Positions 55,432-64,000 of a stretch of 64,000 nucleotides of DNA are shown here, piece after piece (within the stretch, counting starts at the first letter, position 1; every line of letters starts with the position of its first letter). The stretch spans positions 281,074-345,073 of the forward strand of contig NADL03000090.1 of NCBI GenBank assembly GCA_002205965.3, written 5' to 3'. The stretch comes from Kappaphycus alvarezii (Eukaryota; Rhodophyta; Florideophyceae; Gigartinales; Solieriaceae). The notes beneath the pieces are model-generated. The model saw nothing but the letters and a program-made list of their open reading frames with translations. It was not told where the DNA came from and did no database searches. The translations under genes were made by a program, and so were the position numbers.

Positions 55432-57799
55432 ATGTCCGGTAGGAGCCAGAAAGAAGAGGCTCAGTCGTCTTCGGTACGAGGGGAATCCGTAGTTTCGTCT
55501 CGAGCCAATCTTCCCGAACGTTTGGAACAGGCACTCTCCCGCGAGGGGCCTGTCACTTCGGAGGAGCTCGTAGTCCTCTAGGAGGCGATCCTTGCTGAAC
55601 TCGACGCCGTAACTCGCTCGTTCGAGAAGAAGTCGCCCAACGAGTGGGCTCAAGGGTGGGGGGAACAAGTGGAACCGCTTTCAGCAGAGTTACGGTCCCA
55701 GCAGGGACTTATGACAAACGTGGAGGTCCGCCTAATGCTGGCCGAAGGCCTGATCGATAGTCGCACCGACCCAGGCTCAAGCCCAAGCGGTCCAGTTCCC
55801 TCTTCTCTGCCGAGACCGACTTTGCCTTCTTCACTCCCGCCGAACCCGTTAAAACCCGTAGCACCGCAGTACGTCGCGGTCAACGTAATGGAGAACCCGT
55901 ACAGTCCCGTATGCCTCTACCTGTTCCAGGTCAGGTATCGTTTGCACTCACCGGATCTCAACCAACACCACCAAATACTTCCCCGTTCCCGTTCGGCACG
56001 CCGAGATACGGAGCAAAACAGATTGCCCCGATGCCACCGAACAATACCCCCTACCAAACACGAAAATCCACCCCTTTCCCTAGTCCTTTCCCTTCCACGG
56101 CGGTCTCATCCGCTTCGACTCCATTCACGCAGTACGGCTTTGGTGGGGCCGCCAGAAATCATCTCGCTCTCTTTGCCCCTCCTTCGGCCGTAGAGAGGAG
56201 CGTCTTCGATTACGGAGTGCCGCGTACGCCTTTTGGGACGATTGGGCCGTACGAGAATGGGTTGCATCCGGTCCACACGTTGGTTCCAGCCTTTTCCACA
56301 GTCGTGGACTATCGCCTGTACCGACTGGACAACACGTCTGCCAAATGTTATGGGCAGCGAAAGAAGTCGGGTCGATAAGCAACTCCAAGGCTTTCTCGAC
56401 CTCACTCGCAACTTCGAGCGGTTTGACGGATCCCGACCTACCGAACTGCTCTCGTTTCTTGAGGACGTCCGCGTCGGGTTAAACGAGGCCAATGTCTCGG
56501 AAGGCATGGAGTTGTTGATGTTCGGACGTCTCGTTGACAATGAGGCCGCTCGCTTGAACGGGTCATCGATGTCGGCCAATGTTCAGATAGGGCGCCCCAC
56601 GGGTTCTGTCACGTGGCCGCGCCTCATCAACGCGTACATACAACGGTATTTGACGGATGCCGTCCTGTCGGACGATTCAAATTGAGTGCGGCAGATCCGG
56701 CAAAAAGCGAATGAGGATGAGAAGACGTACGGAGATCATCTTGAGTAGTATGCTGCCGAATGCAGCTCCGTGTGCAGTGACGACATGCTCGTTAATTTTT
56801 AAACACAGGGATTTGTGCCTACGACACGCGACATTGTCACCGAGGCCCTCCACTGTATGCCATTTGAGGCTCGATCGTCGTTATCTAACGTGATCTGTCT
56901 CGCACAAGCCGAAGGACAGACGTATCGGGCTCGCCACGCCGCGTTTACGATTCCGCCAACGGTCCCCGCGAAGCGCAAGCCGGCCCTCTTCCTAGGGGAA
57001 CATGGAACATCAAGAAGCGAGTAAGGCTCACATAGTTCATTCGAAAACGAAGGTGGAGGTATGCAGCGGGAGTCGGTTCTATTGATGCCCCCGGGTGGAT
57101 CGAGAGCGATGGCGGCGCCCTCGCCAGCGTCAAGTTACAACTCGGCTGACGATAAGATGCCGATGGAGACACTCGACATCTCCCAGCGGATTGGCTGGCT
57201 GATCCCATCCTTCGTTCCGACGATGACGGAGACGCTGCTACGTGCTGCCGTGGCCATGATCCCGCGTAATTACTAGAGCAACACGTGCTGGTTATGCCGG
57301 GATAACCAGTCGATATACAGATGTCCGTTCCTGTCGTTGGGACAACATCTGTTCGCCGTGTTTCGGAACTACCGGTACCATATGAAAGACCGCACACACA
57401 TGCGGAACTTGATATCGCAAAGGGTTGAGGAGGTCGAAATCACTCCGTATCTTCGTCGCTTGCGAGACACCGACACGCAGCAACGAGGGGTGTCGTTCAA
57501 CACCACTCCGCGTAATATTCCGGATACGCGAGGTGGGCAAACTCCCGCGCCCGGAGCGAGGGGCAGGGGGGGGACGACCGAATCCGTCCGCACCGGCGAG
57601 GCGTCTGCAGTCCCTATTCTACGACGCTTTGTATTTGTCGAACCAGGTCTATCCCGAGGAGGCCGCCGCACCGAGCGAAGAAGGAGGAGGAGAAGAAGTC
57701 GTACCCGAAGAAGTCCCACTGGACGTGATTTCAGCGACAATCGGAGATCATCCGGTAGTAGACACCGATCATGTAGGAGAGACCCAGGAAAACGAATAA
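55432..57799 (+). pseudogene. Orphan retrotransposon gag-like gene
   Basis: An ATG at 55432 opens a charged N-terminus (MSGRSQKEEAQSSS) with a TAG at about 55580. A Pro/Ser/Thr-rich middle in another frame (55911-56378) follows. A capsid-like block comes next (56390-56685): FERFDGSRPTELLSFLEDVR, NVSEGMELLMFGRLV, AYIQRYLTDAVL. After more frame changes there is CWLCRDNQSIYRCP, which looks like a zinc knuckle lacking its His, then RNLISQRVEEVEITPYLRRL. An acidic tail (EEAAAPSEEGGGEEVVPEE) stops at 57799. No protease, RT or integrase follows before the copia LTR. It is probably the gag of a deleted or non-autonomous LTR element. Confidence 0.5.
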
Positions 57800-58083
57800 A
57801 GCTGACCACGACAGGGATCCCCGATGGCTCACCTTTTTCAATTTTGCGTGGGTCACTCGAAATTGGAGTACTTGCAAATTAATTGAGATAGGTAGATCCA
57901 AAAAGATAAATAGTTCCAAATTGAATAAATAAATAAATGCCACAATTGGACTTAGAATGAATGATTAATAGAAAGCCAAATTTAATGATTGCTGATCGAG
58001 GGGAATATTTCGATGGCCCAAGGATATAGAAAAAGGATTTCTAACAACCTAGGACTACTTGTACTCTACATCATGGTGAACCT

Positions 58084-58336
58084 TGTCACAATGTAATTAT
58101 TACAGTACAAAGAGAAAGAACGAATCCTCTCCTGGGTTACATTATTATCCTGGGTTGCATTTTAATTATCAGGATACTGTACTGAATCATCGAGAGTCAA
58201 TGTGCATCACTCTCCTAAATGAGGCTACAGTATCCCATTGCATTTACCTATGTTTCACGCAGTATATAAAGGAGACTCGAGTCCCCTCTGTGGGACTCGA
58301 GCCAACAAAAACTTACCCTTCCCAAAAACTTCTACA
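58084..58336 (+). repeat. 5' LTR
   Basis: Starts TGTCACAATG and ends CTTCTACA. TATATAA at 58263-58269 is a promoter candidate. Thirteen bases after the start of that box lies a perfect 10-bp inverted repeat, CTCGAGTCCC (58276-58285) with GGGACTCGAG (58292-58301) and a 6-base loop, which would fall in the transcript leader. Confidence 0.92.
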
Positions 58337-58355
58337 TGGTAGCATCGCCTGAGTC
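58337..58355 (+). other. Primer-binding site
   Basis: TGGTAGCATCGCCTGAGTC directly abuts the 5' LTR. The first bases, TGGTAGCA, complement a tRNA 3' end of the TGCTACCA type, possibly initiator Met; the exact tRNA is not established. Confidence 0.65.
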
Positions 58356-59348
58356 AGCCTTCCCCCCCTGACTTCCATCACTCAACAACCACCACCTTTT
58401 CCTTCCCCCACATCTCACTAACCTCACCACACTAGTCTACCACATTCTATTTTACAGTCGACAGACTCTAAACAAGAGTCCCCGGACTATAAACGACAGT
58501 CGACAGACTCTAAATAAGAGTCTCCTGGACTTTAAACTTCCCTGTCCGAACGACTATAAAAACTAGTGCCAAAGCGGGCACGTGAAATATACGTGGGTCT
58601 TGCTCGAGGGCTGGAGTGCCGAGCAAAGGGAACAAAGTCGACAGACTAAAAACAGTCCTAAGCAACGGAGGCAACTTGAAGTAATTTGACCTAGTTGACG
58701 AGCTGCCCCCTCTGGTCGAGCTTGCTCGGCGGATAACGGTGTTGATTGAAAGATCTGGTGGAAAGCGAACGGGCGATCTGACACGGTGTTGTACGGAATA
58801 CTAGCTTAGAAGCACTGAGCAACTTCTCGTAAGAGGCCAGACCGACTTTAAAAGAAGAAAAGTCTTGGACTTAGTAATCTTTCGGAGGAAGCTCTCGTAG
58901 AGATCATTTGCACCTGTCTCTATTTTGCGTGGAGATAGGTAGTGGTGGCTGAAATTCGCATCACACCTGGAGTGTCTAACCAGGGGCCGAGAGTCCGTAC
59001 TCTAAGCGATCCTTCACATTAGTGTCGGTGCGCTACGCTCCACCTGAGTTCGCGCAGGGAAGAGTCAGTCAACTCAAGAAAACGCGACTCACCCGGAGAG
59101 TCTCACCGGGGGCCTGGGTTCCGACACCCCCTAGTTAGAGACAAAAAAAAGAAAAAAAAAAAGAAAAAAAAAGAAAAAAACAAAAAAGATATAAGAAAAG
59201 AAAAAAAATTAAGAGAAAGAAAAGAAAAAAACAAACAAATAGATAAGTAGACTTGTACACAGCCGTGAAAGCCTAGCGACTGCCGTAGCCTAACAACTGC
59301 CGTACGCACAGAAACCAGCTCCCTGTTTCATCTAAAACATTTGGCGCA
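58356..59348 (+). other. Copia leader with hairpin-forming repeats and A-rich tract
   Basis: Nearly 1 kb before gag without a gene. A 26-bp unit (CAGTCGACAGACTCTAAA, then (C/T)AAGAGTC) occurs at 58455-58480 and 58497-58522, and in part near 58637. Each forms a small hairpin (GACTCT/AGAGTC). Near 58960-59115 there are further short GAGAGTC/ACTCT pairs. A nearly pure A run with scattered G spans about 59140-59235. Confidence 0.5.
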
Positions 59349-59954
59349 ATGGATCCCTCTAAAGATTCTCGAAACCTTTTTCGAATCGAGCCTCTTGAAA
59401 AGCCCTCCGACTACATCATGTGGGCGAGGCGAATCAGGGCCATTCTGAGAGCAGACGATCATGCGATGATTGGAATGCTCGGAACCATCATCAAACTCTC
59501 AAGCAGCCAGAAATGAATGGGTAAAGCGCTCCGCAAAAGCGAAAAGTGTCATCACTCTGGCCTTGGAGCCTCCGCCATGGCTCAGGTCAGAATTGTCACA
59601 GATGATGACTCAAAAACCGCTTTGGATCTTTGGAATGAGCTGAAGCGCATCTACACAGCTTCTAACGAACAAGCCATCCAAAATATCCGAAACAGGTTGG
59701 ACACGCTCGTATTCGACGAAAATATGGATTGGCACAGACATGTTTCCCAGTTCAATGGTATCTGCGGAGAACTTGCAACATATGATGAGGAATTACCAGA
59801 GCGGGAAAAGACGTCAAAACTCATTAGGTCTCCTCCTCCGTCTTTTGCAGCCCTCTCCATGGATTCTGCGATCACTAACGCTTCATTCCAGGACGTCGTG
59901 AATGCTGTTCAAGCGAAAACTTGCTCGAAGGATGAACCCAAACAACCCTCATAA
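59349..59954 (+). pseudogene. Copia gag, interrupted
   Basis: The ATG at 59349 gives MDPSKDSRNLFRIEP and then YIMWARRIRAILRADD. A TGA at 59514-59516 stops it. The expected continuation (NEWVKRSAKAKSVITLAL) is in a neighbouring frame, and from about 59580 the frame returns (AMAQVRIVTDDDSKTALDLW, NIRNRLDTL). So two small indels probably cause the break. It passes into the next frame through an A run near 59920. Confidence 0.7.
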
Positions 59955-62900
59955 CGCTTCTCGAAGGCAAGAATTTATTCAAGCCAATATGGTCTATGGC
60001 ACACAAGGATACGTAAGAGGACGTGGGAGGAGTTCCTCATACGCCAGAGGCGGAAATTTTCGTGGAAGAGGTCGCGGTGGACGCCGCACTGGGCAAACCA
60101 GACCACCAGGGAACTGCCATTACTGCGGCAAACCCGGCCATTTCATTAACATCTGTCGGAAACGCCTCGAGGATGAGCGAAATGGGCGCATTCGGAAACC
60201 CCTCCGCGGCCGTGGAGGACAGCGTCACTATCCACAAGCTGACCGGGGATGGAACCCACAAAGAAACCAAGAACACTGGGGATCCCTAACACCTCCGAAT
60301 CGTCCTCCTATGCCTTCAGCAAACACTGCCGTGGCCCTCACGAATACAGATAACGTCGCTTATCCACAGAATCTGACCGAATTCCAACAACGGTCAAGCT
60401 TCGATGGGGAGCCTCGCTACCGCGCAAATATGGCAAAAGGCAAGTTCCGAAGTCAGGTGGCAAAAATGGGAGAACAGAAAAACGATACCGCTCTCATGGA
60501 CTCTGGTGCAACACACCATTTCTTCCATAGTCGTTCCTCATTTAAGTCCTACAGCCCAATTGCCAAAGAAACTGTGCAGGCAGCAGCTGGAACTTCACAC
60601 CTCCTCGGTAAGGGCCTAGTGTGGTTACCATTGAACGGCGGGACATATATCGAAGCCTATCATGCACCTCATTTTGAAACAAACATCCTGGCCGTTAACT
60701 TGCTCACGAAACACTTCAATGTGATATTCTCAGAGTCTCTGTTCCAACGCAATGGATGCTTTATCTTTAAATACGGCTCCTTGGGCATCGAAGACATTGT
60801 CTGGGTTATCGAATGTGTTGACGGACTCTACCTATTAAAGTTAAGCACCTATCCGAAGCAAGCTAACAAAGCCACAAGGAATTTCCCGAAAGTGAGGTCA
60901 CGAAATGGCACCGGAAAACTGGACACATCGCGACGGATCGGTACATGCAGCTATCTCGCCAGCGCTCCGATGTACCGTCTTTGATCGTTCACAGCTCGAC
61001 AACATCGAATGTGTTCCATGTCTGACCGGAAAAGCAAGAAAGGCCCCCATCAAACCAGCGACGAGCAGGGCACTGCAGCCACTCAGCGAGGTTCACATGG
61101 ATGTATCTGGTCCGTTCACTAGCTCCATCGGAGGTAACAAGTACGCCGTTCACTTCTTGGAATCGTACACTGCAAAATCGACGTTGTGATGATCAAAAGC
61201 AGATCTGAGCTCCCTGCAATAGTTCGTAATTACAAAGCTATGGCCGAAACTCACTTTTCGACCTCGAACTACAAATTGCGAGAATTCGCTTTGATCGACG
61301 GGTGAAACATGAGCAAAGGGATGATAACTTTCCTCAATTCATCAGTAATTGAAGTAAGTCTTTCTCCTCCACGAGCACCTGAGAGCAATGGCGCTGCTGA
61401 ACGTCTCGTCCAAGAGCATTGGACAAGGGCTAGAGTCTTACTATACGACAGTGATCTCCCACATAACCTATGGGGCGAGGCTTTAAAGCATGCAAACTGG
61501 CTACGTAATAGGCTTCCGGCTTCTAGGGTCAACGGCAATATTCTGATCCAACTTTGAGATCCTAGTATAGAGATAGATTTTCCATCACTGCTGATTTTCG
61601 GTCAACCAGGGTACGCGTTCATTTATCGTCCTCACGCGGAGCAGGCCAAAAAGCTAAAACCTCGTTCCGAACCCGGACACTTCGTCGGGATGGAATCAGA
61701 CACGAGGCTGATTAGGGTATATATTCCAGAATCCCAGTCTGTTAAAGTCATCAGGAGGGCCGACTTCACCTGGATATCAAACAAACTGCTCCCAGTAATT
61801 TCTTCCTTGCTTGATAGTCTTGCACGACAGCACGAGATTGAGGTCGCCAACGAAGACTACATGGATTCAGGACAGGAAAACCTAATCCAATGTATGACTT
61901 CCGCGCATCAACAGACTCCACACATGGCTTGAGGGGGACCGGCAACGGGCATGCGTGGACTTCGACCCAGAAATAATTTACGCTCCAGTCGCGTCTCATG
62001 AAACTATACGCCTACTGTTCTCTATAGCTACATCAAATAATCTTATCCTGGAAGGAGGCGATACTTCCAATGCATACATCCACGGAACAATTGACGTAGC
62101 AGTATACATGGAACAGCCGACAAACTCTTCCAGTCAACTAGTTAAGCCTGGGCACATCTGCAAGCTGGAGAATTCAATCTATGGCGCGAAACAAGCAGGT
62201 CATATCTACGGTTCATTTCTCCACAAAAATCTCATTAATTGGGGAATGAAACCTTCCAGCTTCGACAACTGACTGTATTTTCTTCGTACTAAATCAGAGT
62301 ACATAATACTAGCAGTCATGGTCGATGATATGTCATTTGCGTCAAATTCCCACGCCCTACTTCAGAACTTAAAAGATTTGTTGTCATCCACATTCGACAT
62401 CAAATTCTTTGGTGAAGTGAAATATTTCATCGGATGGACAATCACTCGTTCCCCACTGGGAATTCGGATCGACCAAACGCGCTATGCCAAGACCTTTCTG
62501 CGGGCATATGGAATGGACCGGTCAAACGCTGTCCGGACCCCACTCCCAATGGACGTCAAACTGCTGGTTCCAGCAGAACATGATGACTCGAGACTGAATG
62601 GAAATGACCATCACGCTTATCGAAGCATAATTGGCGGATTAATCTACTTAGCCGTTTCCACTCGCCCAGACTTGTCATTACCCGTGTCTGCATTGGCCCG
62701 TCAAGTCCATGCTCCGACTGAGCGTCATATGAAGCCAGTTAAACGTCTCCTTCGCTATCTAAACGGGACTAGTCTTTTGGGATTCCACTATGGTAGCACG
62801 TACGGCATCACAGCAGATTACATCAGTGCTTCCTTTGATTCCGACTGAGGCGGATGTATGAAAACCAGCCTATCAACAACCGGTTTATTGGTCGACATCA

Positions 62901-63318
62901 ACGGTTCACTAATCAACTGGAAATCGAAGCGGCAGACCGGAATAGCAAACTATTCCGAAGAATCCGAATATGTTGCTCTCGCAGCTTGTGGAAAAGAGGT
63001 ATCCTGGATAAGGAAACTCTTCTGGGAAATATGTCACCAAGCCCTTGGACTGAAGGTCGCCACTTCTGCCCAACTGTCATCAACTCAGACAGTACAGTGG
63101 CCATTTCAATGGCTTTGGCAGACCATGTCACGCCCAAGAACAAACATATTGATCTCAGGGTACACAAGGTTAAGGAACTGATCCGTGATAGCATCATCAA
63201 GCTGAGGCACATTCGCTCTAACCACAACAAGGCGGATCTACTCACAAAGCCAATGCCAAGAGGCGCTTTGGAGCGGATGATTGGCTTGTGGCACTTGGAT
63301 AGCTACGGGACCTTTTAG
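59902..63318 (+). pseudogene. Copia gag C-terminus and pol, interrupted
   Basis: Zinc knuckle CHYCGKPGHFINIC at 60115-60156. Protease DSGA at 60499-60510 in ALMDSGATHHF. Integrase is spread over three frames (WHRKTGHI; IECVPCLTGKARKAP; MDVSGPFTSS; PESNGAAERLVQEHW, 60880-61560). RT from about 61950 has GGDTSNAYIHG and VMVDDMSFAS, with Met in place of Tyr in the usual YVDD; then STRPDLSLPVS. RNase H from about 62820 has SLSTTGLLVDINGS, YSEESEYVALA, DSTVAIS, KNKHIDLRVH and HNKADLLTKPMPR, and the stop is at 63316-63318. Stops near 61556, 61930, 62270 and 62846 and several shifts make it non-functional as written. Confidence 0.85.
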
Positions 63319-63596
63319 TGGAAATTATTTCTTTATTTAGTTCAACTCTTTATGTATAAGCTGCAGTAACTAAAAAAAGCTGCAGCAGCCGAAACAATTT
63401 ATGGGAAAATGAAACAGCAGCAGCAGAGTGAAAATAGCAGAAGCAGGAAAGAAAATGAAGCAGCAGCAGAAAAACAAATGAAGCAGTAGCAGATACAAAA
63501 TTCAAATCGAAAATAAAATCAGAAGAAGCTGCACAAACAGCTCCAGAGGCAGCTGGGGCCCCAGTGGGAATGGATGATTCGTCCTTCCGAGGGGCG
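63319..63596 (+). other. Copia 3' untranslated region with CAG-rich A-rich repeats and purine stretch
   Basis: Imperfect GCAGCAGCAGA/GAAGCAG repeats in an A-rich background (63361-63540). They are followed by a stretch ending GAGGGGCG immediately before the 3' LTR, which could serve as the plus-strand primer. Confidence 0.55.
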
Positions 63597-63849
63597 TGTC
63601 ACAATATAATTATTACAGTACAAAGAGAAAGAACTAATCCTCTCCTGGGTTACATTATTATCCTGGGTTGCATTTTAATTATCAGGATACTGTACTGAAT
63701 CATCGAGAGTCAATGTGCATCACTCTCCTAAATGAGGCTACAGTATCCCATTGCATTTACCTATGTTTCACGCAGTATATAAAGGACACTCGAGTCCCCT
63801 CTGTGGGACTCGAGCCAACAAAAACTTACCCTTCCCGAAAACTTCTACA
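63597..63849 (+). repeat. 3' LTR
   Basis: 253 bp, the same as the 5' LTR apart from four substitutions I can see (G/A at base 11, G/T in GAACGAATC, G/C after AAGGA, A/G near the end). TATATAA is at 63776-63782 and the 10-bp hairpin at 63789-63814. Confidence 0.92.
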
Positions 63850-63854
63850 AACCT

Positions 63855-64000
63855 GCTATAAAAATCAGGTAAGCCGTACAATAATTTTGATAGACATGAT
63901 TCAGGCTCAGCAATAATTATTGTAGTATTTTCTAGGTAAGCACTCATCCAGATAATAATTTTTTGGCAGCATAAATGCAATACTTATAGCCTGTATAATA
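63855..64000. other. Right flank of the copia insertion
   Basis: AT-rich; TAATAATT occurs repeatedly. No gene seen in the remaining 146 bases. Confidence 0.3.

Larger units (their letters stand above)
58079..63854 (+). mobile_element. Ty1/copia LTR retrotransposon, complete insertion
   Basis: Bounded by a 5-bp target duplication AACCT at 58079-58083 and 63850-63854. It has two 253-bp LTRs (TGTCACAAT ... CTTCTACA), a primer-binding site at 58337, gag from 59349, pol to 63318 and a purine stretch before the 3' LTR. Domain order protease, integrase, RT, RNase H makes it copia. I count four LTR differences, so insertion is recent, yet the coding region has several stops and shifts. Confidence 0.92.

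Noticed and set aside
1..64000. CRISPR arrays, rRNA or tRNA genes, bacterial operons or ribosome-binding sites
   Set aside because: No regularly spaced repeats, no rRNA-like blocks, and no cloverleaf with a proper T-arm was found. Gene structure is eukaryotic.

Overview
This looks like nuclear DNA of a eukaryote with a transposon-rich genome. It carries GT-AG introns, LTR and tyrosine-recombinase retrotransposons, a Helitron relic and very few host genes, and I see no operons or bacterial ribosome sites. The mix would suit an alga such as a florideophyte red alga, or an oomycete-like lineage, but nothing here fixes the species.

Layout. 1-1.65 kb: 3' end of a decayed Ty1/copia pol (+). 1.65-12 kb: AT-rich DNA with no recognisable gene. 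12.0-13.1 kb: a probable multi-exon host gene (-), product unknown. 13.7-19.0 kb: a broken Helitron Rep/helicase gene (-). 19.9-21.6 kb: two related C-terminal fragments of a non-LTR type element (+), each followed by the same short module. 22.5-33.6 kb: a dispersed non-coding repeat family and (TACAG)n tracts. Within that stretch lies a convergent host pair: a spliced three-helix membrane protein (+, 24.7-26.7 kb) and a secreted LPMO-like, chitin-binding type-4 protein with a second beta-sandwich-like domain (-, 27.0-28.4 kb). 34.7-39.4 kb: a nearly full-length but decayed copia element (-) of the same lineage as the one at position 1.

41.2-54.8 kb is the most striking part. It is a head-to-tail array of three about 4.2-kb units of a tyrosine-recombinase (YR) retrotransposon. 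Each unit has gag, RT/RNase H, then a YR gene. The array is framed by split direct repeats in the order A1 - body - B1A2 - body - B1A2 - body - B1A2 - unique - B2, as in PAT/Ngaro-type elements. All three units share a TGA inside the reverse transcriptase. No single unit has every frame open, but gag and pol are best in unit 3 and YR is intact in units 1 and 2.

55.4-57.8 kb holds an orphan gag-like gene. 58.08-63.85 kb is a complete copia insertion with 253-bp LTRs (four differences seen), a 5-bp target duplication, a primer-binding site and a polypurine stretch, but with an interrupted gag-pol.

A recurring theme is frame breaks of one base, often in homopolymers, in sequences that otherwise look young or functional (the array, the LPMO-like gene, the copia insertion). 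Some may be assembly indels rather than decay, so pseudogene calls there are provisional.
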